Counted from the first letter of the stretch, positions 15,618-25,268 are shown. The stretch: DNA of 64,000 nt from CAYWYR01 sp964462685 (GCA_964462685.1 CAYWYR010000004.1:1-64000); one strand, 5' to 3'. Notes: generated from the sequence alone by a model not told the origin. Numbers and translations: made by a program.

Positions 15618-18533
15618 TTAGAAACTGTATTTAAGTCCTAAACCAAATGTCTGACCAATTTCAAAAGATTCAACTACATAAACCTCGTCACCAAGAGTTT
15701 GGTAAGTAAGGAATGGAGCGTTAAGTATATTGTTGACCTTAAAATTGATCTTCCAATTGTCTGTAAGTTGCTGGTTATAGTTGAAGTTGATATCAGGTAT
15801 GATTGTAACGTCGTTACCATCTACTCTACCACGTACTTCATAAAGGTCAGGCGCACCGCCAAAACCTGCTTGAGTAAACCTTTCTCCCCACATATTAAAG
15901 CTCAATGAGAAATTCGAGCCCCAATCCGGATTATCATATCCAAGGTTAAGATTAACAATGAAAGGTGATTGAGCGATAAAAGGTCTTGTTTCTGGGTAGT
16001 TAGGATTGATATTTCTGAAAGTCTCAAGTTCTGACTCTAAAAGCTCTGTTTCTGATGCTGTTAAAGTGGTGTTGAAAGCGAAGTTGAAGTACTCAAGCGT
16101 TTCGTTGATTATACCTAAGGACTGCCTGTACTCAAATTCCAAGCCGTATAGCTGACCGGTAGGAACATTTACGAACACTACCTGCCCTCCGGATGCCTGC
16201 GGGTTCAACTGTCTGATAATCGGATTTTCAAAGTTCTTATAGAAAGCCGATACAGCTAACACTTCACCAGGATTAGGGAACCACTCCCATCTCGCATCAA
16301 GGTTTAGGATATTTGTTCTCTGTAGTGTATCATTACCTTTATAAAAGAAACCACCAATAAAGTCAACAGATGAAAATGGTGCTAACTCTCTAAGGTTCGG
16401 TCTAGCGACAGTACGGGAGCCGGAAAGTCTTAGATTTTGATCATCAGTAAGTGAATATATAAAGTTTAGTGAAGGTAAAGGATCCACAACATCGATACCG
16501 CCGGTAACCCCGTTACCTGCTTCAACTTGCATATTGGTGTACTCAACTCTTAATCCTGCTACAGTTTTAAGGTCTTCTGTAATATCATAAGTAACCATAC
16601 CATATACTGCGGAAATAAGTTCCGTGCCAGTGTATCTGTTCGAAGCCTGAGTTTGGTTTACAAAAGAATTTCCGAGTGCCCATCTGTTAGGGTTACTCTC
16701 ATCATCTCCAATAATACCAAAGTTTGAAGGATCAAAAAACCTATCAAAATCACCGTCGGCTTCAGAAAAATCTATATATTGTTCATAATCTCTACTAGGG
16801 CGCCATAGTTGGAAACGTAGCTCCCCGAAGTTACGGTCTTTGAATGTTGTCATTGTACCAAACTTCATGGAATTACTTGATGATCTCTCTCCGAATGGTA
16901 TTTCTATATCCGCTTTACCTGTGTACTGAACATCCTGAAGATCACGGTAAAAGTGGAAAGGAAGCTGCAACTCGTTATCGTTTACAATATAGGCTGTCTC
17001 GTCACCAATTGTTCTTGTATAGTAAGAAAAAGCACGCATATCAGGCTCATACTGTGAGGAACCCGTGACGCCACCTAACCAGTTTACTTTGATATTGTTA
17101 TCATCACCGAAAACGTGTTTACCTTTTAACTGACCGCTTACCAGATCTCTTTCTATAAAAGCTATATTGTTCGCGAAATAAGTGTGGGCTATAGATATTG
17201 CACCGGGCCAGCTACCCTGAAGTGCCCCAGCTTGTTCTTCGCCATCATGATTGAATATACCTTCGAGAGATATTTCGTTGTATTCATTGATTTTAAAAGC
17301 AGTGGATAGAATACCGCCCCAGTTAACATTTCTCGTACCCTGATTACCATTGGTCGTAAGAAAGTTCCTTAAAGCACCGTCTCCAGACTCTAAGTATTCA
17401 TTGATAGTTAGTTGCCAATTCTCTTTTAGAGAATAGCCATTAGAGAAATTAAAGCTGAAATTATAACCAATCGCTCTGTCATCTTCAAAGTCAAACCTAT
17501 CACCAAAACCTAAGGAAGCTCCAAAGTTCATACCGGAAGTTTGTCTTTCAGGCACAAATGGAGTGTTAAAATCCCTAGATATCTGATCGAAAAGCTGGTT
17601 GGCTTCAGTATTGTTTTTATTTCTGGCTTCTATATAAAAAGTCTCACTAAAGTTTTCTCTGTTCTCTGGATTCGAATAAAACGACGGTAATTCCCTGGAA
17701 CCGTCATCTATCCCTAGAAAATCAGTACCGCCGTCAATTGGATCAGTCAGAAACTCATCATTAAGTGAAGATATTGTATTATATCCAACAGATAAACCAG
17801 CGTTCATATAGAACCGATCTGGAAGGGATTTTGTAGTGATATCTACGTTACCGCCGGTAAAATTACCTGGCTGATCCGGTGTGAAAGTTTTTTTCGTCAC
17901 GATATTCTCTATCATATCCGAAGAGATAAGGTCCATACTTGAACTGTTTCTATACGGGTCGGTAGAGGGTAGGGTAGTACCATTAAGTTGGGATATTGAA
18001 TATCTATCACCCAAGCCACGCATTACCACATATTTTCCACCTTCAATCGAAGCACCAGTAACTTGCTTCATAGCATCCGCTGAATTAGAAGCCCCTAAAT
18101 TGCTTATCTGCTCAGTTGATATACCGTCCTGCACATTTATAGAGTTTTTCTGTAGAGAAAGCAAAGCAGCTTCATTGTTGTTGATTCTATCGGCACGAAC
18201 AACTATTTCTTCTGTCATTTGCCCATCAACCGACATACCGACATTGATAGTAGTTACCTTACCTTCGGTTATCTTTACACCCTCAATCGTTTTATCAGCA
18301 TAAGATATATACTTAACTACGATTGAGTAGCTTCCTGGGTCGATATTGCTTATCTGATATTGACCGTTGATATCGGTACGAGCTCCTTTTTTTGTACCTA
18401 TGATCTGCACAGTGCTACCGATCAACTCTTCGCCACTATCAGAATCGAAAACCTTACCTTTTAATATTCCGCCAGCCATAGCAGTTGTAGTGCTTATAGC
18501 TATTATAAGAAGAATATAGAGAGACTTTTTCAT
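15618..18533 (-). CDS. TonB-dependent outer-membrane receptor (971 aa)
   Basis: Signal peptide (residues 1-20, ending TTAMA), then a carboxypeptidase-regulatory-like beta-sandwich (GKVFDSDSGEELIGSTV), a plug domain (residues ~120-240, with VMRGLGDRYSISQLNGTTLP) and a long barrel ending in GLGLKYSF with terminal Phe. It imports a bound ligand across the outer membrane using TonB energy. The gene lies downstream of a beta-helix lipoprotein gene on the same strand, separated by an intrinsic terminator only 22 nt before this start codon. Substrate unknown; the nearby phytase suggests a phosphate-related ligand (inference). Confidence 0.93.
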   Translation of the reverse strand: MKKSLYILLIIAISTTTAMAGGILKGKVFDSDSGEELIGSTVQIIGTKKGARTDINGQYQISNIDPGSYSIVVKYISYADKTIEGVKITEGKVTTINVGMSVDGQMTEEIVVRADRINNNEAALLSLQKNSINVQDGISTEQISNLGASNSADAMKQVTGASIEGGKYVVMRGLGDRYSISQLNGTTLPSTDPYRNSSSMDLISSDMIENIVTKKTFTPDQPGNFTGGNVDITTKSLPDRFYMNAGLSVGYNTISSLNDEFLTDPIDGGTDFLGIDDGSRELPSFYSNPENRENFSETFYIEARNKNNTEANQLFDQISRDFNTPFVPERQTSGMNFGASLGFGDRFDFEDDRAIGYNFSFNFSNGYSLKENWQLTINEYLESGDGALRNFLTTNGNQGTRNVNWGGILSTAFKINEYNEISLEGIFNHDGEEQAGALQGSWPGAISIAHTYFANNIAFIERDLVSGQLKGKHVFGDDNNIKVNWLGGVTGSSQYEPDMRAFSYYTRTIGDETAYIVNDNELQLPFHFYRDLQDVQYTGKADIEIPFGERSSSNSMKFGTMTTFKDRNFGELRFQLWRPSRDYEQYIDFSEADGDFDRFFDPSNFGIIGDDESNPNRWALGNSFVNQTQASNRYTGTELISAVYGMVTYDITEDLKTVAGLRVEYTNMQVEAGNGVTGGIDVVDPLPSLNFIYSLTDDQNLRLSGSRTVARPNLRELAPFSSVDFIGGFFYKGNDTLQRTNILNLDARWEWFPNPGEVLAVSAFYKNFENPIIRQLNPQASGGQVVFVNVPTGQLYGLEFEYRQSLGIINETLEYFNFAFNTTLTASETELLESELETFRNINPNYPETRPFIAQSPFIVNLNLGYDNPDWGSNFSLSFNMWGERFTQAGFGGAPDLYEVRGRVDGNDVTIIPDINFNYNQQLTDNWKINFKVNNILNAPFLTYQTLGDEVYVVESFEIGQTFGLGLKYSF

Positions 18534-18555
18534 TATTAACTTGATTTTTATTTAC

Positions 18556-18599
18556 AAAAAAAAACGCGGGGATGGACTTTTTGGAGCCCATACCCGCGT
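18556..18599 (-). terminator. Intrinsic terminator between lipoprotein and TonB receptor genes
   Basis: ACGCGGG (18564-18570) pairs with CCCGCGT (18593-18599), with further pairing ATGG/CCAT inside, and eight A to the left give a U8 tail on the minus strand. It follows the 490-aa lipoprotein gene and ends 22 nt before the receptor start codon, so receptor expression must come through it unless a promoter overlaps it. Confidence 0.85.
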
Positions 18600-18623
18600 G
18601 AGAGGATTTTTGTACGTTTAGTC

Positions 18624-20096
18624 TTAGTTAGCTAAGTAACCTAGTTGTGAAAGTGCAGTCCAACCGTTCAACCAAGTCTGAGCAGAAGCTGGGTCAAACG
18701 CACCTTGATAGTTAGCGTTTTCAAAACCACTTGGAAGTGTTGAAGGTCCTACATCAAAGTTTGTTGTTACAGGGATAGGGTTGATGCCGTTAGCGCCAGC
18801 TGTTCTGTTTATGCTAAACAGGTTACCATTATAGATAGCGTTGTTAGCACTAAGTTCAGCAGCAAGTACAGCCTGCATTGGGTCGTCAGCGATTACACCA
18901 TTGTCATCGGAAGTTACGTTGATGAGACCAGTATCAGCATTTACATCAAATGTATTTCTTCTTACATTGAAAACGTTCCCAGAGATAACTATAACATCTC
19001 TTTCTAGTTTGCTGTAAGAATCCATTTGATTCGCATCTTTTTCAGCCTCGATATCTTCTACTTCGATGCCATAACCGTTAACTTCAGATATGATTGAGTT
19101 GTAAAGTTTACCACCGAATCCGTCTCTCATAAGGATTGCTACGTCGTTCTCATCATTATCAGAAGAGTTACCAGAACCAATCATTGTTGCGTTAGCTATA
19201 GTAGCGCTAGTAAATATATCTGAATCATCAGGTTTTGCACCATCCCACTCAGCCATTCTGTTACCAGTGTTTTCTGCTTTGATAGTAAATAGGAACTGAC
19301 AGTTACCAGACCAGCCCATATCTAAGTCAAAGCAATCATCTTCAGCGAAAGCTACAGCTAGGTTTTTAACATTTACTCCACCACCGAAAATCTCGATGCC
19401 ATCATCAGAAGATGCGAATGACTCAACATACTCTATAGTTGTACCTGAACCAACACCACCGATAGTAAGACCCTGAAGCTCATCTCCAGGAGCAAGCTCG
19501 GCACCTGAGTGTCTGATAGATAAATATCTTACAGTACCAGAGTTATCACCGTTATTCATCCCACCATACTCAGTACGAGCTTCAGGATCAATACCTTCGA
19601 TATTTGCAACTGGGCTACCAGCATTAGATATAATGCCTTCACCTAAGATAACTAAACCGCCCCAAAGGCCGTTATCAGAGCCGTCAAGATCAGAAGGATT
19701 ATCTACATCATCATCAAACGCAGTCATAATGATAGGTTCATCAGCTGTACCTTCAGCGTTGATCATTGCACCACGAGTTATGATTAGTGCAGTTGCACCG
19801 TCATCATCGCCAGTTAGCTCTTTTGCTTTGATTACAGTTCCTTCTTCTATGTCAAGTGTAACGCCACTTGGTACATATACAAGACCTTCAATAGTGTATT
19901 GGTTTGCCTTGTAGAAGTAAAGTGTGTTATTAGTAGCATCAAAATCAGGATGCATAGTCAAATCTGTAGAACCAGTTATATCGTATGCAACTGGTACGGG
20001 TGGTACGATAATGTTACCGTTGTCATCGTCATCATCACAACCAGTGAAGGTTAAAAGTCCTGCAGTCAGTGCTGCTAGCATTAGTAGTTTTTTCAT
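18624..20096 (-). CDS. Surface lipoprotein with parallel beta-helix-like repeats
   Basis: 490 residues. Signal peptide with lipobox LTFTGC (Cys20) followed at once by five Asp, resembling the lipoprotein export signal of Bacteroidota that sends lipoproteins to the cell surface. The body has short strands and turns rich in N, D, G and I (SSDDGIEIFGGGVNVKN, AEDDCFDLDMGWSGN), typical of right-handed beta helices. Such proteins often pair with TonB receptors. Likely a surface binding or capture partner of the receptor downstream. No catalytic motif seen. Confidence 0.75.
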   Translation of the reverse strand: MKKLLMLAALTAGLLTFTGCDDDDDNGNIIVPPVPVAYDITGSTDLTMHPDFDATNNTLYFYKANQYTIEGLVYVPSGVTLDIEEGTVIKAKELTGDDDGATALIITRGAMINAEGTADEPIIMTAFDDDVDNPSDLDGSDNGLWGGLVILGEGIISNAGSPVANIEGIDPEARTEYGGMNNGDNSGTVRYLSIRHSGAELAPGDELQGLTIGGVGSGTTIEYVESFASSDDGIEIFGGGVNVKNLAVAFAEDDCFDLDMGWSGNCQFLFTIKAENTGNRMAEWDGAKPDDSDIFTSATIANATMIGSGNSSDNDENDVAILMRDGFGGKLYNSIISEVNGYGIEVEDIEAEKDANQMDSYSKLERDVIVISGNVFNVRRNTFDVNADTGLINVTSDDNGVIADDPMQAVLAAELSANNAIYNGNLFSINRTAGANGINPIPVTTNFDVGPSTLPSGFENANYQGAFDPASAQTWLNGWTALSQLGYLAN

Positions 20097-20153
20097 ATTC
20101 TCTTTCCTGAGAAATATTTAACAATAATTTGTTTGTGTTTTTTTTACTATCAT

Positions 20154-20161
20154 CAAACTTA
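20154..20161 (-). promoter_or_regulatory. Bacteroidota-type -7 element for the surface lipoprotein gene
   Basis: On the minus strand this reads TAAGTTTG, a perfect TAnnTTTG match, 58 nt before the start codon at 20096. A -33 TTTG at the expected distance is not obvious. Confidence 0.45.
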
Positions 20162-20192
20162 TGATGTTAATGTTAGCCACTGATTAATGTTG

Positions 20193-20210
20193 TGTTAAGA
20201 ATGCTTAACA
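20193..20210. promoter_or_regulatory. 18-bp inverted repeat with TGTTAA half-sites
   Basis: TGTTAAG-AATG-CTTAACA is perfect over both 7-bp arms. More copies of the half-site lie in the same 251-bp divergent region (TTAACA at 20118, TGTTAA at 20165, TGTTAG at 20171). It lies upstream of both the lipoprotein gene and the second TonB receptor gene, so it is a candidate operator for the nutrient locus. The regulator is unknown. Confidence 0.45.
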
Positions 20211-20347
20211 ATAGTGTTTGGTTATCAACAATCTCACATTTAACTGTCACTTCACCAAATCTTAATAATGTGATACTAAGTTGCTATATGTAATAAATGG
20301 GTTTTCAAATAAACCGATCTCAACAACATAATTAAGGGTTTCTTGTA

Positions 20348-23161
20348 ATGCTTACCTCTCACATTAAAAGCATAAGTTTCTCATTGCTCCTATTGTTTCT
20401 AGCCGCAGGTCACGTGTCTGCCCAGAAAATGGGTGCCTTCTCAGGTTCTGTTATCGATCAGGTAGGCGGCATACCGCTTCCTGGGGCCAAAATGGTTTTC
20501 CCCGAACTTAACAGAAAAGGTTATACCGACAACCGCGGGGACTTCACTGTTGTCAATCTACCAGTTGGTAACCATAATCTAGAGATATCATATATAGGGT
20601 ACACCACTCTAAAAACCCAGATTCAAATAACAGAGGACAATACTACTTTTAAGATTTTCGAACTTGCGGAATCTGATATTGAAACCGATGAGATAGTGGT
20701 GGTAGGTGATGCATTGAGGGGGCAGGCCAGAGCTCTCAACCAGCAGAGATCAACTATTAATACCACAAACATAGTTTCTTCGGATCAAGTGGGTCGTTTC
20801 CCCGATCAGAACGTGGGGGACGCGATGAAGCGTATTCCGGGTATCACTGTACAATATGATCAGGGTGAGGCAAGATTCGGCCTTATCCGAGGTACGGCTT
20901 CAAGGCTGAACTCTGTAATGGTAAACGGTGATAGGATCCCGTCGGCGGAAGCGGAAAACAGATCAATACAGCTTGATCTTATTCCAGCGGATATGATCCA
21001 GACTATCGAAGTAAACAAAGCGATCACACCGGATATGGATGCCGATGCGATCGGTGGGGCGATAAACCTCGTGACCCGTGGTGCGCCTTATGATCAAAGG
21101 ATATCCGCAACGCTTGCCTCTGGGTATAATGTACTAAGAGAAGCGCCGATCTGGAACGGAGCGTTTATCTACGGTGATAGATTCATGGATAATAAACTCG
21201 GATTAATATTCTCCGGTTCATATTTCGATCAGACTTTGGGTTCAGATAATATCGAAGCTGAATGGAACAAGGATATTGACGGCACTAACGAAGCATTCAT
21301 TGAAGACTTCCAGATCAGGGATTATGAATTGCAACGTGTGAGAAGATCAGTCTCTCTCGGCCTTGATTATGCATTCGATGAGAATAACAAAGTATATCTA
21401 AACACAATCTACAACTGGCGAGATGACTGGGAAAACAGGTATAGAGCTAGATATATCTTTAACGAGGTGCCTGTAAACGGCATATCACAAGATGCTGAGA
21501 TCAGAAGACAAACTAAAGGCGGTATCAATAACGATAGGGTTGACAACGCAAGATTAGAAGATCAGAGAATGTATAACATAGGTATGAACGGTGAACACCT
21601 TTTATTCAATTCATGGGAGTTGACATGGCAGGGTAATTACGCTCAGGCCTCTGAAAACAGACCAAACGAGAGATATATCGAATGGGAAAACGAAGGACTT
21701 CCAGTAAATGTTAATATAAATGATCCGCGTAATCCTATCGTAACTACCAACCCATCAAATAACATCCCTTCTGCATTCGGGCTCAGAGAAATTACCGAAG
21801 AAAACCAGAATACAACCGATACCGACCTGAACGGACGTATAGATCTTGAGATACCGATTATGGAAGGTACTTATAAAAACTCGATAAAACTCGGTGGTCG
21901 TTTCCGTGGAAAGAACAAAGACAGAAACAACGACTTTTTCGAGTATGAGCCAGTAAATGGTTATGATGATATGGGCGCGTTGAATATCGAAGATAAAACA
22001 GTTGATAATTACAGAGCTGGCGATTACCAGATCGGTAATTTTACAGATAGAGTTGCACTAGGAGAGCTTGATCTTAACGACCCAACACAGTTTGAAAGAA
22101 GCGAGCTATTAGAAGAGTTTATTCCTGCTAACTTTGAGGCGACTGAAGTTATTACTGGTGGTTACTTGATGCTAAACCAGAGCATAGGCACGGAACTATC
22201 ATTCATAGTTGGCCTTAGAATAGAAAATACCGCAATCGAATATACCGGTAATACTTTCAACGAGGAAACGGAAGCGTTTTCAGAGATTACTTCTGATCAA
22301 TCTTACATAAACATTCTTCCTTCGATACTGGCACGTTATCAGGTGATGCCAAACTGGATTGCCAAGGCATCGATAACTTCTTCTCTTGCAAGGCCTAACT
22401 ATTACGACCTTGTACCATATCAGATCATTAACCTAGAAGATAATGAGATTGCTGTAGGTAATCCGGAGCTGGAACCAACAACTGCTATCAATCTTGACTT
22501 AATCCAGGAAATCTATTTCGAGCAGATCGGTATGTTCTCATTGGGCGGTTTTTACAAACAGCTTGATAACTACATTTTCACAAGACAGACTCGAGATGTA
22601 ACGGTTGGCGGTAATACTTATGATGTGTATGAGAGACCTGAAAACGGTGAAGGTGCTCTTATTTATGGTGCTGAGATAGCTTTCCAAAGAAAATTCGACT
22701 TCTTACCGGGATTCTTAAAAGACTTCGGTTTATTCTTTAACTATACTCTTACTGAATCCGAACTAGAAGGTGAACTGCCTGGTGCTGATGAAAGAGCTGA
22801 AGAAAATGATGAATATGGCTTCTCTGATGATGATATCCAGCTCGCTGGTACTGCTAACCACATGCTCAATGCTTCGCTATTCTATGAGGTAGAGGACTTC
22901 ACTGCAAGACTATCGCTTAACTACACATCTGAGTATGTAGATGAGTATGGCTCTTCTGCGTTTTTTGATAGATTCTACGGCGAGCAGTTGTTCCTTGACT
23001 TCAACGCAGCTTATAAAATCTTACCTACTCTACGTGTATTCCTAGAGGCTAACAACCTAACCGATCAACCTCTGTATTACTTCCAAGGTGTACAGAACAG
23101 AATCATGCAGGCTGAATACTACGCACCGAGATTTACTCTCGGCTTTAAGTACGATATGTAA
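20348..23161 (+). CDS. TonB-dependent outer-membrane receptor (937 aa) of the phytase locus
   Basis: Signal peptide (SFSLLLLFLAAGHVSA), carboxypeptidase-regulatory-like domain (GSVIDQVGGIPLPGAKMV), plug with VGDAMKRIPGITVQYD, LIRGTASRLNSVMVNGD and DADAIGGAINLVTRG, then a barrel to FTLGFKYDM. The plug resembles the TonB-Xanth-Caul subfamily, whose members often sit beside sugar- or phosphate-ester hydrolases. Two lipoprotein genes follow, the second a phytase, so this receptor probably imports the inositol or phosphate products, or phytate itself (inference from context). AAGGG lies about 10 nt before the start. Confidence 0.93.
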   Translation: MLTSHIKSISFSLLLLFLAAGHVSAQKMGAFSGSVIDQVGGIPLPGAKMVFPELNRKGYTDNRGDFTVVNLPVGNHNLEISYIGYTTLKTQIQITEDNTTFKIFELAESDIETDEIVVVGDALRGQARALNQQRSTINTTNIVSSDQVGRFPDQNVGDAMKRIPGITVQYDQGEARFGLIRGTASRLNSVMVNGDRIPSAEAENRSIQLDLIPADMIQTIEVNKAITPDMDADAIGGAINLVTRGAPYDQRISATLASGYNVLREAPIWNGAFIYGDRFMDNKLGLIFSGSYFDQTLGSDNIEAEWNKDIDGTNEAFIEDFQIRDYELQRVRRSVSLGLDYAFDENNKVYLNTIYNWRDDWENRYRARYIFNEVPVNGISQDAEIRRQTKGGINNDRVDNARLEDQRMYNIGMNGEHLLFNSWELTWQGNYAQASENRPNERYIEWENEGLPVNVNINDPRNPIVTTNPSNNIPSAFGLREITEENQNTTDTDLNGRIDLEIPIMEGTYKNSIKLGGRFRGKNKDRNNDFFEYEPVNGYDDMGALNIEDKTVDNYRAGDYQIGNFTDRVALGELDLNDPTQFERSELLEEFIPANFEATEVITGGYLMLNQSIGTELSFIVGLRIENTAIEYTGNTFNEETEAFSEITSDQSYINILPSILARYQVMPNWIAKASITSSLARPNYYDLVPYQIINLEDNEIAVGNPELEPTTAINLDLIQEIYFEQIGMFSLGGFYKQLDNYIFTRQTRDVTVGGNTYDVYERPENGEGALIYGAEIAFQRKFDFLPGFLKDFGLFFNYTLTESELEGELPGADERAEENDEYGFSDDDIQLAGTANHMLNASLFYEVEDFTARLSLNYTSEYVDEYGSSAFFDRFYGEQLFLDFNAAYKILPTLRVFLEANNLTDQPLYYFQGVQNRIMQAEYYAPRFTLGFKYDM

Positions 23162-23181
23162 ATCCAACAATCAAACTATAG

Positions 23182-23213
23182 TCCCCGCCTGATTTGTCAT
23201 AATCAGGCGGGGA
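23182..23213 (+). terminator. 13-bp perfect hairpin that also covers a Shine-Dalgarno-like GGGGA
   Basis: TCCCCGCCTGATT pairs with AATCAGGCGGGGA around a 6-base loop. No U-run follows (TTAATATAG), so it is a poor terminator; it may instead stabilise the receptor mRNA 3' end or slow polymerase. The GGGGA of the 3' arm is 11 nt before the next ATG, so the hairpin could also hide that gene's ribosome site. Confidence 0.6.
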
Positions 23214-23224
23214 TTAATATAGAT

Positions 23225-24175
23225 ATGAGAACACGATCGTTTTCAATACTCTTAATTGCTACTTTAATATATGCTTGCAGCGATAACCCCAAGCAATTCA
23301 GCATATATGATGATTTACCTATATCCCCTTATGAAAACAGATGTGATACTATAGATTCGGTAATGTATGATCAGGGTATCGATATAGGTAAAGTTGATGC
23401 TCTATCTCTCCCCGAACTCTCAGGGCTTTGTGCATCATCTGTAATCGGGTACTTTTGGGCTATTAACGACAGTGGAAACGACCCTTATTTATATCTGATA
23501 TCCAGAAACGGATCAATTGAGCATGTAATTGATCTCGGGATTGATCTAATCGACCCAGAAGATATATGTTTGGCTAGATCAAGCATCGGAAATATCATCT
23601 ATATAGCCGATACAGGAAACAATAAGAAAAAACGGGAAAATCTCAGCATAATCACTTTATCTGAAAGTACTGCTCTAAGAGGGTTTAATTATGCTATAAA
23701 AAGCGATACTGTTTTTAGAATCAATCCAGATTCAATCCAATCAAAAAACTTATCGATAGAAGAAGACCTTTTCGATATTGAAGCAATGATGTTTGAGGAG
23801 ACGACAAATACGATTTATCTCGTAACCAAGCGCGAAGATAAAAACATTGTGTTCAAGGCTACGGAAAGCAGAAATGGATTTAACGCCATCCCGATTGCGA
23901 GAATACCTTACTTCTTTATAACTGCGGCGGATATATCACACGATAGCCGGCGGATGCTTATGAAGTCCTACCACTATGTTTTCCTGTGGCAGAATGACCA
24001 TGGTGTTGCTATGGATTCTCTTCTGATGCTATCGCCTAAATGTCTGCCTTACGAACCCGAACCCCAAGGCGAGACAATCGCTTTCGGTTATAGGGATTAT
24101 TCATATTATACTATCAGCGAAGCAAAAAACAATGTAGCTGAGGTCAGTATAATGTACTATCAATCAAAAAAATAA
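23225..24175 (+). CDS. Beta-propeller-like lipoprotein of the phytase locus
   Basis: 316 residues; the signal peptide ends in a lipobox LIYAC (Cys18), followed by acidic SDN. The sequence carries propeller-type blades: LPELSGLCAS, FWAINDSGNDPYLYLI, DPEDICLA and IIYIADTGNNKKKREN. These motifs occur in secreted six-bladed-propeller proteins sometimes labelled esterase-like or NHL-like. It sits between the TonB receptor and the phytase, 7 nt before the latter, so it likely works at the cell surface or periplasm on the same substrate. Enzymatic activity is not proven by the sequence. Confidence 0.75.
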   Translation: MRTRSFSILLIATLIYACSDNPKQFSIYDDLPISPYENRCDTIDSVMYDQGIDIGKVDALSLPELSGLCASSVIGYFWAINDSGNDPYLYLISRNGSIEHVIDLGIDLIDPEDICLARSSIGNIIYIADTGNNKKKRENLSIITLSESTALRGFNYAIKSDTVFRINPDSIQSKNLSIEEDLFDIEAMMFEETTNTIYLVTKREDKNIVFKATESRNGFNAIPIARIPYFFITAADISHDSRRMLMKSYHYVFLWQNDHGVAMDSLLMLSPKCLPYEPEPQGETIAFGYRDYSYYTISEAKNNVAEVSIMYYQSKK

Positions 24176-24182
24176 ACAATCT

Positions 24183-25268
24183 ATGAAATACTCATTCAGG
24201 ATAAACTCAATCAAGATCCTCACCTGCTCTCTGATGATGGCGGGTATCGCTGTATCATGCACCGATGAAGCAAGCGATAATGCCAAAGATACAGAGCTTA
24301 ATGATTCTTTGCAAACTGATCCCGGGCAGATGGTATCAGCTTTTATTACTACCGAGGCGACACCGAACGATACGGACGATCCTGCGATTTATATCGACCC
24401 AAATGACATAAACAACAGTTTTATAGTCGGTACAGATAAGGACGAAAACGGCGGACTCTATGCCTATGATCTAAAGGGGAATATAATGGCAGACAAGCCT
24501 TATATCCCTATGCAGCGACCCAACAATGTTGATATTGAATATGGCTTGGACCATAACGGCAAAAAAATTGATATAGCAGTTGCTACAGAGCGGTTCACAA
24601 GCGAGATTCGTGTCGTTTCACTTCCTGATTTTAAGCTGATAGATAATGGCGGTATCGAAGTATTCGCCGATGATACGCTAAGATCGCCGATGGGTGTGTC
24701 GTTATACAAAAGCGATGATGGTATATATGCTATAGTAGGAAGAAAGGACGGCCCCGAAAACGGATACCTTTATCAATACAAGTTAGAATCAAACGGCCAG
24801 TTTGTAGAAGGTACTTTTGTTAGGAAATTCGGAAAGTTCTCAGGTATTAAGGAGATAGAATCGATAGCGGTTGATGATGAGCTTGGCTTTGTTTACTATT
24901 CCGATGAAGGAGTAGGGGTAAGAAAGTACAATGTACATCCTGATTCAGCTGATACTGAATTAGCGTTGATCGGATCGGGGGATTTTATGGATGATAACGA
25001 AGGTATCTCAATAGTTGAAAAAGGCAGCGGAGAAGGATATATTATCGTCAGCGATCAACAAGCGGGTAAATTTAACTTTTACGATAGACAACCTCCGCAT
25101 GAAATGATCGGCTCCGTAAAAGTAGATGCCGTGGAATCAGACGGTTCCGAGGTTTACAGCCAGTCTATCGGCCCGGATTTCCCCAACGGCCTTTTTGTAG
25201 CTATGAGCGATGACAGGACATTCAAATACTACAAGCTGGATGATTTGATGAAGGCTATTGAGAAATAA
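24183..25268 (+). CDS. Beta-propeller phytase, lipoprotein
   Basis: 361 residues with a signal peptide and lipobox IAVSC (Cys26), followed by acidic TDEASD. Hallmarks of beta-propeller phytases are present: NDTDDPAIYIDP near residue 60, VGTDKDENGGLYAYDL near 82, PNNVDIEYG near 112, DDELGFVYYSDEGVGVRKY near 230 and DDNEGISI near 268. The family uses Ca2+ to hydrolyse phytate to lower inositol phosphates plus phosphate. It is the third gene of the receptor/propeller/phytase operon, which ends in a strong terminator. Phosphate-starvation control is likely but not visible. Confidence 0.9.
   Translation: MKYSFRINSIKILTCSLMMAGIAVSCTDEASDNAKDTELNDSLQTDPGQMVSAFITTEATPNDTDDPAIYIDPNDINNSFIVGTDKDENGGLYAYDLKGNIMADKPYIPMQRPNNVDIEYGLDHNGKKIDIAVATERFTSEIRVVSLPDFKLIDNGGIEVFADDTLRSPMGVSLYKSDDGIYAIVGRKDGPENGYLYQYKLESNGQFVEGTFVRKFGKFSGIKEIESIAVDDELGFVYYSDEGVGVRKYNVHPDSADTELALIGSGDFMDDNEGISIVEKGSGEGYIIVSDQQAGKFNFYDRQPPHEMIGSVKVDAVESDGSEVYSQSIGPDFPNGLFVAMSDDRTFKYYKLDDLMKAIEK

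Noticed and set aside
20238..20250. CTGTCAC resembling half of an enterobacterial Pho box before the phytase-locus receptor
   Set aside because: Only one half is present, and a second repeat at 11-bp spacing is missing.
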